Below the pieces are notes generated by a model. The model did not search any database, was not told where the DNA came from, and worked only from the letters and a program-made list of their open reading frames with translations. From Microbacterium sp. UFMG61 (lineage in GTDB: Bacteria > Actinomycetota > Actinomycetes > Actinomycetales > Microbacteriaceae), in NCBI RefSeq assembly GCF_015354505.1, contig NZ_JACAFP010000014.1, positions 1 to 64,000 of the forward strand: 64,000 bases of DNA. The letters are read 5' to 3'. A program made the position numbers and the translations under genes. Shown piece by piece: positions 9,218 through 18,485 of the stretch. Each line of letters starts with the position of its first letter. Position 1 is the stretch's first letter.

Positions 9218-9948
9218 CTCTCCATTGTGCCGTGCGACCCGGTGATCGCCGCGTCGGGCAGGTCGTCGGGCTCGATGTCCCGCGCCGGTTCGGGGTTCGT
9301 GGCCCGCGAGTCTTCGACGTCGGTGCCTTTCACGCGCTGCCGAACCCGCGCCACCAGGAACAGCGACACGACCACGATCACCGCGCCGATCACGAGCACC
9401 TGCAGACCGTCGGCGTACTGCTCGATGCGATGCCACTGCTCGCCGAGCAGGAAGCCGGCCATGACGAACACGGTGTTCCAGATCGCACTGCCGGCCGCGG
9501 TGAGCAGGGTGAATTTCGCGAGCGGCATCCGCTGGACCCCGGCGGGGATCGAGATCAGGCTCCGGAAGATCGGGATCATGCGGCCGAAGAAGACCGCCTT
9601 GGCTCCGTGCCGCGCGAACCACTCCTCGGTCCGGTCGACGTCGCTGACCTTCATCAGCGGCATCCGGTCGACGATGCGGCGCAGCCGTACGGGGCCGAGC
9701 CAGGCGCCGAGTCCGTACAGCGCGAGCGCGCCCACGACCGAGCCGACCGTGGTCCAGACGAGTACCTCCCACAGCACGATCGTGCCCTGGCTCGCGGTGA
9801 AGCCCGCGAGCGGCAGCACGACCTCGCTCGGGATCGGCGGGAACAGATTCTCGATCGCGACGGCGACGCCGGCGCCGATGCTGCCGAGCGCTTCCATCAG
9901 GCCGATGGCCCAGTCCGCGAACACGTTCAGGTTGTCAGAGGCCGCCAT
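9214..9948 (-). CDS. DedA/SNARE-associated family membrane protein
   Basis: A 244-residue polytopic membrane protein of the DedA family, whose members act in lipid flipping (undecaprenyl phosphate or phospholipid) and membrane homeostasis. Visible signatures are ENLFPPIPSEVVLPLAGF near the N terminus, the GRMIPIFRSLISIPAG motif in the middle (equivalent to the conserved F/Y-R-x-x-P-x-x-R region) and KFTLLTAAGSAIWN later. A basic, polar tail of about 45 residues ends the protein. The ATG at 9948 is the first in-frame start before the family core. Its stop overlaps the kinase start (ATGA), so membrane protein, kinase and regulator are translated as one operon. Confidence 0.88.
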   Translation of the reverse strand: MAASDNLNVFADWAIGLMEALGSIGAGVAVAIENLFPPIPSEVVLPLAGFTASQGTIVLWEVLVWTTVGSVVGALALYGLGAWLGPVRLRRIVDRMPLMKVSDVDRTEEWFARHGAKAVFFGRMIPIFRSLISIPAGVQRMPLAKFTLLTAAGSAIWNTVFVMAGFLLGEQWHRIEQYADGLQVLVIGAVIVVVSLFLVARVRQRVKGTDVEDSRATNPEPARDIEPDDLPDAAITGSHGTMER

Positions 9949-10109
9949 GCTGTCGACGCTACGCAGACGCGCGGATGCCGTCACTGCGGCTGCCCGTCGT
10001 CCCCGGTGCGGAAAACCGTAAAGCTGTGCGCCTCGCCCTCTACAGATGCAGCGGCTCGCTTCGACATCTGATCGATCCCGACCCCGGAACCCGGGCGTAG
10101 GTTGGAAGC

Positions 10110-11834
10110 ATGGCAACCGTCGCAGCGAACATCGTCAAGACCCTCCGCGCCAACGGGATCGACCGTGTCTACGGCCTTCCGGGTGACTCCCTCAACGGAT
10201 TCACCGACGCACTCCGCAAAGACGGGAGCATCCGATGGGTGCACGTGCGGCATGAGGAATCGGCGGCGTTCGCGGCGGCGGCTGATGCCTCGCTGACCGG
10301 CGACCTCGCGGTCGTCGCCGGCTCGTGCGGCCCCGGAAACCTGCACCTCATCAACGGTCTGTATGACGCGAACCGCTCGCGCGTGCCCGTGCTCGCGATC
10401 GCGGCCCACATCCCGACCACGGAGATCGGCACGGGGTACTTCCAGGAGACCCACCCGCAGGAGCTCTTCCGCGAGTGCAGCGTCTACGTCGAGTACGTCG
10501 CCGACCCCCAGCAGATGCCGCGTCTGCTCGAGATCGCGATGCGCGCGGCCATCGAGCGGCGCGGTGTCGCGGTGCTCGTGATCCCGGGCGATGTCGCGCT
10601 CGCCGAGATCGCCGACGACCGAGCCGTGGTCATCGAGCGCACGCGCCCGGTGATCGTGCCGAGCGGCGACGAGCTCGAGCGCGCGGCGACCCTGCTCAAC
10701 GCCTCGAAGAAGACCACGATCCTCGCGGGTGCGGGAGTCGAAGGCTCGCACGACGAGGTCATCGCTCTGGCCGACCGGCTCGGTGCGCCGATCGTGCACG
10801 CCCTGCGGGGCAAGGAGTTCATCGAGTACGACAACCCGTTCGACGTCGGCATGACCGGGCTTCTCGGGTTCGCCTCGGGCTACCGGGCCATGGAGGCTGC
10901 CGACACGCTGCTGGTGCTCGGCAGCGACTTCCCGTACGAGCAGTTCTACCCCGAGCACGCCACGACGATCCAGGTCGACATCCGCGGCTCGCAGCTGGGC
11001 AAGCGGCATCCGCTCGACCTCGGTCTCGTCGGAGACGTCGGGGCGACGGCCGCCGCCCTGCTGCCGCGCCTCGCCGAGAAGAGCGACCGCGACCACCTCG
11101 ACGACTCGACGGCGCACTACCGCAAGACGCGCGCGAAGCTCGACGACCTCGCGACCCCGACCAAGGCGGGCCGCCCCATCCACCCGCAGTACCTCGCCCG
11201 GCTGCTGAACGAGCAGGCGGCGGATGACGCGATCTTCACCGCCGATGTGGGATCGCCCACGGTGTGGGCGGCGCGCTACCTGTCGATGACCGAGAACCGG
11301 CGCCTGATCGGGTCGTTCACGCACGGATCGATGGCGAACGCGCTGCTGCACGGCATCGGCGCTCAGGTGTCGCATCCCGATCGTCAGGTCGTGGCCCTCG
11401 CGGGCGACGGCGGGCTCGCGATGATGCTGGGCGAGCTGCTGACCCTCACGCAGAACGGGCTGCCCGTGAAGACGATCGTGGTGAACAACTCATCGCTGAA
11501 CTTCGTCGAGCTCGAGATGAAGGCAGCGGGATTCGTGAACTACGGCACCTCGCTGGACAACCCGAGCTTCGCGGCGATCGCCGAGGCCATGGGCATCTTC
11601 GCCCGACGGGTCGAGAACAGCGAAGACCTGCCGGATGCCGTGCGCGAGGTGCTCGAGCACGACGGCCCCGCCCTGCTCGACGTCGTCACCGAGCGGCAGG
11701 AGCTGTCGATGCCGCCGGCGATCGAGGCCGCGCAGGTCAAGGGCTTCGCGCTGTACGCGATCCGCACGGTCATGTCGGGCAAGGGCGACGAGCTGCTCGA
11801 CCTCGCGCGCGCCAACTGGCGTCAGCTCCTCTGA
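10110..11834 (+). CDS. poxB: Pyruvate dehydrogenase (quinone), thiamine-diphosphate dependent
   Basis: A 574-residue peripheral membrane flavoenzyme that decarboxylates pyruvate to acetate and passes electrons to quinone. It has the three-domain TPP fold. The N-terminal PYR domain starts with ANIVKTLRANGIDRVYGLPG and contains the catalytic Glu region HVRHEESAAFAAAA. A central FAD domain follows. The C-terminal PP domain has GDGGLAMMLGELLTL from residue 431, ending in a Mg-binding Asn segment. Length matches E. coli PoxB (572). It stands alone, with dedA divergent on one side. Together with pta-ackA near 60-63.6 kb it provides overlapping routes to acetate. Assignment over acetolactate synthase rests on overall similarity and the C-terminal tail. 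Confidence 0.9.
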   Translation: MATVAANIVKTLRANGIDRVYGLPGDSLNGFTDALRKDGSIRWVHVRHEESAAFAAAADASLTGDLAVVAGSCGPGNLHLINGLYDANRSRVPVLAIAAHIPTTEIGTGYFQETHPQELFRECSVYVEYVADPQQMPRLLEIAMRAAIERRGVAVLVIPGDVALAEIADDRAVVIERTRPVIVPSGDELERAATLLNASKKTTILAGAGVEGSHDEVIALADRLGAPIVHALRGKEFIEYDNPFDVGMTGLLGFASGYRAMEAADTLLVLGSDFPYEQFYPEHATTIQVDIRGSQLGKRHPLDLGLVGDVGATAAALLPRLAEKSDRDHLDDSTAHYRKTRAKLDDLATPTKAGRPIHPQYLARLLNEQAADDAIFTADVGSPTVWAARYLSMTENRRLIGSFTHGSMANALLHGIGAQVSHPDRQVVALAGDGGLAMMLGELLTLTQNGLPVKTIVVNNSSLNFVELEMKAAGFVNYGTSLDNPSFAAIAEAMGIFARRVENSEDLPDAVREVLEHDGPALLDVVTERQELSMPPAIEAAQVKGFALYAIRTVMSGKGDELLDLARANWRQLL

Positions 11835-11854
11835 GGCGCTGACTCCGACACCCG

Positions 11855-11930
11855 CTCGGGAGGAGAACTCACGTTCGGGAGGAGAGTTCCCCGCGAACCC
11901 TCCTCCCGAGGCGGAGATCTCCTCCCCGAC
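11855..11930. repeat. Clustered GGGAGGAG motifs forming competing hairpins
   Basis: Four related segments in 76 bases between convergent genes: CTCGGGAGGAGAACTC (11855-11870), TTCGGGAGGAGAGTTCC (11874-11890), CCCTCCTCCCGAG (11898-11910) and GATCTCCTCCCCGA (11916-11929). The first pairs perfectly with the third over 10 bases (CTCGGGAGGA/TCCTCCCGAG), and GAACTC pairs with GAGTTC between the first two. They may form alternative termination hairpins for poxB and the TPR gene. Confidence 0.6.
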
Positions 11931-11981
11931 GGGTGAGCGCACGAGGCGATGCGGCGCTGACGCCTGTGCCCGAAGCGCGAC

Positions 11982-14780
11982 TCAGCTGTCGAGCAGCGCC
12001 CGCACCTCGGCGGCCTCGACGTGACGGCCGAGGCCCTCGAGCACGTCGCCCAGCTCGAGCGCCGACACCTGTCGCAGCGGCGGGTGGGCCTCGGCGTGGT
12101 CGATCGCCGAGCGGTAGATCGGAACGGCATCGCCGGCACGCTCACCGCCGGCGAGCAGACGCGCGGCGAACAGCTCCGAGCCCCCCGCCGACCCCGCATC
12201 TCCCAGTGCGGCGAAGCCGTCGGCCGCTGTCAGTGCCGCGGCGACGGCCTCGTCCGTGCGTCCGAACTCGGCGAAGGCGCGACCGCGTGAGTCGGTGACT
12301 TCCGCGAGCAGCCATCCGGCCTCATGCTCCTGCGCGAGCGCGGCCACCTCGTCGAAGAGGGCGAAGGCCCGCTCGTCCTGGCGTGCGCCGTACGCCTGAC
12401 CCAGGTTGTGCAGCACGTCGACGAGCGCGCCCACGGCCTCGGGAGCCTTGCGCGCGATGTCGGATGCCGCTTCGAGCGACTCGATCGCATCGTCGTTCTC
12501 ATCGAACCGGGCGAGGATCCTGGCCCGCTCGGTCAGCGCGACGGCGTGGTCGGCGTGCTCCTCAGCCTCGCCGAACAGCTCGGCGGCGTATCCGAACGCA
12601 CCGACGGCCTGTCCGAACTCCCCGGACGAGGCGAGGGCGCGGGCCAGCAGCGATGCGGTCATGCCGCGCGATGCGGCGGAGACCTCTGCCTGCTCCTCGC
12701 GCTCGAGCACCTGGCCGAACAGCTCGGCCGCCTCGTGGGCGTCACCGGCCGCGAGCATGGCGCGTGCCAGACGGAAGTCCGCTCCGGTCAGGTCGCCGCC
12801 CTCCTGTGCCACGAGCCGCGACGTCACGCGGTAGCGGGTGACGGCCTTCTCGGGGTCTCCGGCGTCCTCCCACAGCGCCCCGGCGAGCAGATGCGCAGAG
12901 GCCAGTGCCTTCGTCGCACCGAGTCCGGCGAGCAGGCGGCAGGCCTCGTCGGCATCCGCGGCGCCGTCGGCGAACGCCTCGGTGCCGCCGCGTACTCGTG
13001 CGCGGGTCTGCAGCGCCTGTGCGCGGTGTCCGACGCTGAGATCGTCCTGCGCGAGCAGACGGTCGAGCAGGGCGGATGCCGCCTCGATGTCGCCCTTCTG
13101 CAGCACGGCCGCGATCGCGACGAGCGTCGTGGTGTTCGCGAGACGGGAGTCCTCGGCCTCGGCGAACGCGCGAGCGGCGAGCTCGGCGAGGTCGAGCGCG
13201 GCATCCGGTTCTTCGGCGTGCATGTGCAGCGAGGCGCGACTGATCGCGAGGTCACCGCGCGACCATGCCGGCAGCGCATCCGACGCCTGCAGCTCGTGTT
13301 CGAGGGCGGCGGCGGCCTCGGGGGTGTTCAGCCCGAAGGTCGCGAGGCCCAGGCGCTGTTCGAGGTCGGCCTGCTCGTGCATGCCTGCGGCCCTGAGCGC
13401 GTCGATACGGGCGGGAAGCAGCTCGAGGGCCTCTGCGGCGCGATCGAGCGCGATCAGGATGCCGAGGCGCATCGACATGAGCTGTGCGAGCTTCGCGGGG
13501 TCGTCGACGGCGAGAGCGTGGGGAAGCGCCTGCAGGGTCTCGTGCTCGGCGCCGAACTGCGCCAGGTCCATGACCCGGTCGAACCACGCATCGGCGTCGG
13601 ACGGGGTCGCGGCGTCGGCCGTGGTGATGAAGGCGTCCGACCGGATCGGCACCTCGTAGTGCTCACCCGCGAGCGCGCGGATGCGGGCGAGGCTGCGGGC
13701 ATGACCGTCGGTGCCGTCGCGGTGATCGAAGTCGGCACCGATGCGTTCGGCCGTGGCCCATGCTGCGGCCGCGAGCTCGGACGCCGTCCACGATCCGTCA
13801 TGCTGCCCGAAGAACGGCGCCAGTGCCGGAGACTCCGCGCCGCGGACCGGGGTGTCGCCGTGACCCGCATCGGCGACCCGATCGAGCGCGAAGGCGAAGG
13901 CGGCGAGAGCGGCGAAGTGCGCGTCGACGTTCAGCCCGTCGTGTGCGAGCCATGCGATGTGGCGCTCGACCAGCGAGAGCGCCCTGGCCTCGTTGCCGGT
14001 CACGGCGGCGAACACGATGTTGTTCGCGACGATGCGCAGGTTGTCGGGGTTGTCCTTCGCGAGACGGTAGCTGCGCAGGTGCGCGCTCTTCGCCTCGTCG
14101 ACACGGCCCGCGCGCAGGTAGGGGAGCAGCACGCGTGAGAGGGCGTGCTCGGGCTCTTCGCCGCACGAGAAGCCGCCCTCGAGCATCTCCTCGACCAGGC
14201 GGATCGCCTCGGCGTCGCGATCGGTCTCCGCGAAGAAGCCCGCGAACTGGCTGCGCCCGCACGCGTCGCAGTGGCTGTGCTCGTCGCGCGGGGTGGCCTC
14301 GAGGCGCACGCGCAGCGATTCGGCGTCGTCGAGGCGGCCGGCGTCCCAGGCATCCTCGAACCGGGCCGTGAGCACTCCGCTCAGCCCGAGTCCCGCCGTG
14401 CGGTAGTGCGACTCCATGTCGTCGAGCACCGCCGCGATCTGCTCGACCGAGAAGGCCGGCGACGAGCGCAGTGCCGAGGCCATCCACTTGAACTGCCACA
14501 TGAGGTCGGCCCCGCCGTAGTCGAGGTCGGCGGGAAAGCGCTGCGGATCGGCGTCGTGGCGGGCGAGGCACCACGCGAACGAGTTCAGCATCACATCGGT
14601 GGCGCCGTTCATGTTCGCCGACGCCGTCTGGCGCATCCGTGCCTGGTACTCGAGCTGCTCATCGCCGATCTCCACGGCCAGAGCGACGGCCTCCGCCACG
14701 AGCGCCTGCTCGGCGGGACCCCACGGGGTGCGGTCGATCTCGTCGACGAGCTGCTGGAAGCGCTTCTTCGGGCGGGCCAT
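11982..14780 (-). CDS. Large tetratricopeptide-repeat protein
   Basis: A 932-residue protein made almost entirely of alpha-helical repeats rich in Ala, Leu and acidic residues. Many resemble TPR units, for example AAELFGQVLEREEQAEVSAASRG preceding ARALASSGEFGQAVGAFGYA. No signal peptide or membrane segment is visible. A lone CDACGRSQF motif near residue 170 could bind metal. It lies 21 bp downstream of an HSP90-family gene on the same strand. TPR domains are the classical docking partners of HSP90 proteins, so a co-chaperone or client-adaptor role is attractive but unproven. The repeat count needs profile analysis. Confidence 0.8.
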   Translation of the reverse strand: MARPKKRFQQLVDEIDRTPWGPAEQALVAEAVALAVEIGDEQLEYQARMRQTASANMNGATDVMLNSFAWCLARHDADPQRFPADLDYGGADLMWQFKWMASALRSSPAFSVEQIAAVLDDMESHYRTAGLGLSGVLTARFEDAWDAGRLDDAESLRVRLEATPRDEHSHCDACGRSQFAGFFAETDRDAEAIRLVEEMLEGGFSCGEEPEHALSRVLLPYLRAGRVDEAKSAHLRSYRLAKDNPDNLRIVANNIVFAAVTGNEARALSLVERHIAWLAHDGLNVDAHFAALAAFAFALDRVADAGHGDTPVRGAESPALAPFFGQHDGSWTASELAAAAWATAERIGADFDHRDGTDGHARSLARIRALAGEHYEVPIRSDAFITTADAATPSDADAWFDRVMDLAQFGAEHETLQALPHALAVDDPAKLAQLMSMRLGILIALDRAAEALELLPARIDALRAAGMHEQADLEQRLGLATFGLNTPEAAAALEHELQASDALPAWSRGDLAISRASLHMHAEEPDAALDLAELAARAFAEAEDSRLANTTTLVAIAAVLQKGDIEAASALLDRLLAQDDLSVGHRAQALQTRARVRGGTEAFADGAADADEACRLLAGLGATKALASAHLLAGALWEDAGDPEKAVTRYRVTSRLVAQEGGDLTGADFRLARAMLAAGDAHEAAELFGQVLEREEQAEVSAASRGMTASLLARALASSGEFGQAVGAFGYAAELFGEAEEHADHAVALTERARILARFDENDDAIESLEAASDIARKAPEAVGALVDVLHNLGQAYGARQDERAFALFDEVAALAQEHEAGWLLAEVTDSRGRAFAEFGRTDEAVAAALTAADGFAALGDAGSAGGSELFAARLLAGGERAGDAVPIYRSAIDHAEAHPPLRQVSALELGDVLEGLGRHVEAAEVRALLDS

Positions 14781-14801
14781 GATCGTGTCCCTTTCAGGGG
14801 G

Positions 14802-16631
14802 TCAGAGCGCGTCATCGAAGGGGATCGCGTCCTCTTCGATGCCGGCCGAGAGTGAGACGAGGTCGGTGAGCGCCGTGGTCATCAGGGCGCGGTCGGCATC
14901 GGAGAGCGGGTGGTGGCCCGCGAGCAGCGCCTGGATGTAGAGCAGCTGCACGGTCCGCGCGAACACGGCGTCGTCCTGCACGCGCACGAGCGCACGCACG
15001 ACCCGGTTCGACCAGTTGAGGCACAGACGCGCGGTCGGATCGTCGTCGCGCGCGGTCGAGAGGGTGCTGTCGATACGGTCGAGCACCCCGCCCCAGAGCG
15101 ATCCGGTGATGCCCTTGGTTCGTCCGCGGTCGATGCGGCGCAGCACCTCGGGATCCGCGACGTACAGCGCGGCGAGGTCGGGTCTGTCGATCGAGCGCAC
15201 GGTCACCGAGCAGTCGGATGCCGCGAGCACGTCGCCCGCGCGCGCCTCGAGCGCCACCGCGAGGTCGCGGTCGTCGAGCGGGGGAGGGTCGAGCCGGTCG
15301 AGCTCGCCCGTCACGTCGACGGCCTCGACGGTGAGCTGCGGATACAGGTCGGGGAGCATCCGCACCAGGTCGGCGTCGTAGAGGTAGCCGCCGTTCACGA
15401 GCACCTCGGAGCCGGGCGAGATCCCCGCCACCTGGCGGAACTCGTCGACCGTCGCGGCGTAGCGCACGTGCGGGAACCGCTCGACGAGATCACCGATGCG
15501 CAGGGTGCCGTGCGTCGTCTCGAGGGTGAGCCAGCGCGTGATGAACCGGGCGAGCTCGCCGTCGTGTCGCACGAGCGATTTGAGGCCGACCTCGTGGATC
15601 GCGACGAACTGCGCGAGGCGGTGCGGCTCGCGCAGACCCAGCTCGAGCACCCATCGGCGGATGCCGGCGCCGAGCTGCTCCCGAACGCGTTCGAGTGCCG
15701 CGTCGTCGACGAGCGACTCCCGGCTGGCGGTCGGCGCGAGACCGGTCGAGTCGACCACGGCGCGCACGAAGAACGTCCAGTCGGGCAGCACGTCGTCGAC
15801 GCGTTCGGCGAGGAGCATCCGGCCCAGGTACATGCGGGTCGCCTGGCGTGCGCCGGGCGGCGGGGCGTAGGGGAGCACGTAGGCGAGGCCGCGCGTGCCG
15901 GTTGCGGGCTCGGTCAGCTCGATCACGTCGAGCGGCGATGCTCCGAGCAGGTCGCGGCCGTACTCCACCGCCTCGTCGGGTCTCTCGGCGGCGTCGAGGA
16001 AGGGAGCGCGGCGCGTGACGTCGATCTCGCCGTTCGGGGTGTCGATCGTAACGCGCACCGGAAGGAACTCGGCGAAGCTCGTCGCGAGCTCACGCACCGC
16101 GGCCGGGCGCAGCAGCTCGTCGGCGTCGAAGCGGGGCACGAGGTGCACGCTCGTGCCGACGGGCAGGTCGTCGTCGATCTCGACCACGCGGAACGTGCCG
16201 TCGGCACTGCCCGTCCATTCCACGGCGGAGCCGCCTCGGGCGCTGCGCGAGCGGATCACGATGGTGTCGGCGACCATGAAGCAGCTGAGCAGACCGATGC
16301 CGAACTGGCCGAGATAGTCGCTGCGGGGCAGGTCGAAGATGTCTCGCTTCGAGCTGCGGCCGACGGTGGCGAGCAGATCGGCGACCTCGCTCGCTGTCAG
16401 ACCCACGCCGTCGTCGCGCAGCACGAACTCGGGGGAGGTGTCGCTGAGCGGGGTTATCCGGATGCGTCCGCCCTCGCCATCGACCTCGCGGCGCGCCGTG
16501 ACGGCGTCGCGGGCGTTCTGCAGCAGCTCGCGCAGGTACACCCGAGGGCTCGAGTAGATGTGACGACTCAGCAGGTCGACGACCCCGCGCAGATCCACCT
16601 GGAACTGCTGCACGTCAGCACTCACCCGCAT
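14802..16631 (-). CDS. HSP90-family chaperone (HtpG-like)
   Basis: A 609-residue ATPase with an N-terminal GHKL domain: YLRELLQNARDAVTARR (N-box Asn binding Mg-ATP), LRDDGVGLTASEV, and the lid glycine motif GQFGIGLLSCFMVAD. The middle domain has the conserved ASRESLVDD-type Arg segment contacting ATP. The C-terminal part is divergent from HtpG and ends in a short acidic tail. ATG at 16631 is in frame, but GTG at 16625 is better spaced from the GGGAGGGGG tract and may be the true start. It is followed by a TPR protein, suggesting a chaperone-partner pair. The actinobacterial branch is distinct from classic HtpG; substrates are unknown. Confidence 0.85.
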   Translation of the reverse strand: MRVSADVQQFQVDLRGVVDLLSRHIYSSPRVYLRELLQNARDAVTARREVDGEGGRIRITPLSDTSPEFVLRDDGVGLTASEVADLLATVGRSSKRDIFDLPRSDYLGQFGIGLLSCFMVADTIVIRSRSARGGSAVEWTGSADGTFRVVEIDDDLPVGTSVHLVPRFDADELLRPAAVRELATSFAEFLPVRVTIDTPNGEIDVTRRAPFLDAAERPDEAVEYGRDLLGASPLDVIELTEPATGTRGLAYVLPYAPPPGARQATRMYLGRMLLAERVDDVLPDWTFFVRAVVDSTGLAPTASRESLVDDAALERVREQLGAGIRRWVLELGLREPHRLAQFVAIHEVGLKSLVRHDGELARFITRWLTLETTHGTLRIGDLVERFPHVRYAATVDEFRQVAGISPGSEVLVNGGYLYDADLVRMLPDLYPQLTVEAVDVTGELDRLDPPPLDDRDLAVALEARAGDVLAASDCSVTVRSIDRPDLAALYVADPEVLRRIDRGRTKGITGSLWGGVLDRIDSTLSTARDDDPTARLCLNWSNRVVRALVRVQDDAVFARTVQLLYIQALLAGHHPLSDADRALMTTALTDLVSLSAGIEEDAIPFDDAL

Positions 16632-16680
16632 CCCCCTCCCGTCGGACCCGCTCGAGCCTAACAACAACACGGATGCGGCC

Positions 16681-16697
16681 GCCGGTTCGGAACCGGC
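16681..16697. promoter_or_regulatory. 17-bp palindrome upstream of tRNA-Trp
   Basis: GCCGGTTCGGAACCGGC is a perfect palindrome around one central base. It sits between the divergent HSP90 and tRNA-Trp/secE transcription units, 12 bp before a possible -10 element TATGCT (16710-16715). It could be an operator or the top of a short hairpin; no matching regulator is assignable. Confidence 0.45.
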
Positions 16698-16815
16698 CGA
16701 GGGATGCCGTATGCTTGACCAGCAGTTGTTGTCTGCATTCTTTCGCCGTGCCCCGGTCCTTGCAATCCGGTTTCGGTGGCAGGATGAAGACGACACCCCG
16801 AGACCACCGGTCTCT

Positions 16816-16888
<73 letters not shown>

Positions 16889-16927
16889 CGCGTCAGCGCA
16901 CGCTGACACACGAAAGGTACATTCAGG

Positions 16928-17200
16928 ATGGATCAGGACGAACCGCGCGGCGATGTCGTCGCGGCCGGCGCCACCCGCGAGAAGAAGCGCGGGCCCCTCG
17001 GCTTCTTCGGGAGCATCGCCCTGTTCTTCCGTCAGGTCATCGCAGAGCTTCGCAAGGTCGTCACCCCGACCCGCAAGGAGCTGGTCAAGTTCACCGCGGT
17101 CGTGCTGGTCTTCGTTCTGATCGTCATGGGCATCGTCTACGGACTGGACACCTTGTTCGCGTGGGTGACGCACATTGTTTTCGGAGTTCCCGGCGCCTGA
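16928..17200 (+). CDS. secE: Preprotein translocase subunit SecE
   Basis: A 90-residue protein with one C-terminal transmembrane helix (VVLVFVLIVMGIVYGLDTLF), preceded by the amphipathic family signature FFRQVIAELRKVVTPTRKEL. It clamps SecY in the translocon for Sec-dependent export and membrane insertion. The charged N-terminal 30 residues are variable, as usual in actinobacteria. ATG is preceded by GAAAGG. It is flanked by tRNA-Trp and nusG, the canonical neighbourhood. Confidence 0.97.
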   Translation: MDQDEPRGDVVAAGATREKKRGPLGFFGSIALFFRQVIAELRKVVTPTRKELVKFTAVVLVFVLIVMGIVYGLDTLFAWVTHIVFGVPGA

Positions 17201-17241
17201 TGCCCTTGCGGCTCGTGCCGCAATGATTGGAAAGAAACAAC

Positions 17242-18276
17242 GTGTCTGAACGATATTCCGACGACGCCGACTGGGCGACCGCCGCTGAGCAGTCCAGCGA
17301 AGAGGACGAGGCCCAGGAGGGCAACGTCCTCGCAGCCGAAGAGCGTTCCGTCACGTCGGCCGAGCACGTCGCCCTCCACATCGAGGACGTCGACGGCGAG
17401 GACGACGACAGCACCGACGATGACACCGACATCGAAATCGACGACCCGGAGGCTGACGCGATCGTGAACGACGCTCTCAACCTGGACGAAGCGGCTGAGT
17501 CTGAGGCTGCCGCTGAGGTCCTCAATGATTCTGTGGCGGAAGAGACCGCCGAGCTCGAGGCCGCCGAGGCCGACGAGGTCACCCCGTACGACGGCCCCGA
17601 CCTCGGCGCCGACGACGAGCAGACTGACGACGAGTCCGACGACGACGCCGAGGAAGACCCCTACGAGGCCTTCCGCATGGACCTGCGCATGCTCCCGGGC
17701 AAGTGGTACGTCATCCACTCGTACGCCGGCTTCGAGCGCAAGGTCAAGGCGAACATCGAGCAGCGCAAGTCGACGCTCGAGGTCGAGGACGAGATCTACC
17801 AGATCGAGGTCCCGATGGAGGACGTCGTCGAGATCAAGAACGGCCAGCGCAAGATGGTCACCCGTGTGCGCATCCCGGGCTACGTGCTCGTGCGCATGGA
17901 GCTCACGGAAGACACCTGGTCTGTCGTGCGCCACACCCCGGGTGTCACCGGCTTCGTGGGCAACGCCCACAACCCGACGCCGCTGCGCTTCGAAGAGGCC
18001 TTCAACATGCTGAAGTCGCTCGTCGAGGTCAAGGACGCGCCGACCGCCAAGAACATCGCGTCGAAGGGCGGCGTCGCCGTCGCCCGTCCGCTGCCCGCCG
18101 AGGTCGACTTCGAGATCGGCGAGACCATCACGATCAAGGAGGGCTCGTTCGCGGGTCTTCCCGGTTCGATCAGCGAGATCAAGCCGGAGAGCGGCAAGCT
18201 CACCGTGCTCGTCTCCCTCTTCGAGCGCGAGACCCCGGTCGAGCTGTCGTTCGACCAGGTCACCAAGATGCTCTGA
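17242..18276 (+). CDS. nusG: Transcription termination/antitermination protein NusG
   Basis: A 344-residue NusG. The first 150 residues form an extremely acidic, Ala-rich extension typical of actinobacterial NusG. The NGN domain then begins at [20 protein letters not shown] and the C-terminal KOW domain is recognisable at [18 protein letters not shown]. It links RNA polymerase to Rho or to the leading ribosome. The GTG at 17242 is preferred because GGAAAG lies seven bases upstream; an in-frame TTG at 17227 lacks such a site. It is followed by a degenerate repeat and a strong terminator-like hairpin before rplK. Confidence 0.96.
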   Translation: MSERYSDDADWATAAEQSSEEDEAQEGNVLAAEERSVTSAEHVALHIEDVDGEDDDSTDDDTDIEIDDPEADAIVNDALNLDEAAESEAAAEVLNDSVAEETAELEAAEADEVTPYDGPDLGADDEQTDDESDDDAEEDPYEAFRMDLRMLPGKWYVIHSYAGFERKVKANIEQRKSTLEVEDEIYQIEVPMEDVVEIKNGQRKMVTRVRIPGYVLVRMELTEDTWSVVRHTPGVTGFVGNAHNPTPLRFEEAFNMLKSLVEVKDAPTAKNIASKGGVAVARPLPAEVDFEIGETITIKEGSFAGLPGSISEIKPESGKLTVLVSLFERETPVELSFDQVTKML

Positions 18277-18280
18277 CAGC

Positions 18281-18301
18281 GGGTCACTGAGCCTGCCGAC
18301 G
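18281..18301. repeat. Dispersed repeat, TGAGCCTGTCGAAG family, degenerate copy 2
   Basis: GGGTCACTGAGCCTGCCGAC matches the central part of the repeats at 5921 and 37187 with a few substitutions. It lies immediately before the nusG terminator hairpin and lacks an obvious second arm. Confidence 0.55.
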
Positions 18302-18305
18302 TGCA

Positions 18306-18342
18306 CGAGAACGGCCGCCCCGGTTCGGGGCGGCCGTTCTCG
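18306..18342 (+). terminator. Strong hairpin terminator after nusG
   Basis: A perfect 17-bp stem, CGAGAACGGCCGCCCCG and its complement, with a three-base loop GTT, followed by CGTTTCCG. It separates secE-nusG from rplK-rplA. The short T-run makes it an intrinsic terminator, though a weak one by E. coli standards. Confidence 0.85.
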
Positions 18343-18368
18343 CGTTTCCGGAGCGTCGACGGATCAGG

Positions 18369-18485
18369 TAGACTCATGTGGTTTGTGTGCCGCTTCGGCG
18401 TGCGCGCAGACGACCGCAGCCCGGAGATGCCGGGTTCGCGGGAGAGCGGATGCAACCGGCATCCGTTCGATGAAAGGAAGAGGAT
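18369..18485 (+). promoter_or_regulatory. rplK-rplA promoter region and mRNA leader
   Basis: A good -10 element TAGACT (18369-18374) follows the nusG terminator; no strong -35 is evident. The leader of about 105 bases contains hairpin CGGATGC/GCATCCG (18447-18465) just before the ribosome site GAAAGGAAGAGG. Structured leaders of rplK-rplA operons commonly bind L1 as autogenous repressor, but an L1 site was not identified by comparison. Confidence 0.5.

Noticed and set aside
14910..16661. 583-codon + strand frame across the HSP90-like gene
   Set aside because: It mirrors the HSP90 codons, is rich in His/Arg/Gly and shows no fold; the minus-strand GHKL motifs are unambiguous.
17242..17690. Acidic first part of NusG as a separate protein or repeat
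   Set aside because: It is in frame with the NGN domain, and acidic N-terminal extensions are normal in actinobacterial NusG.
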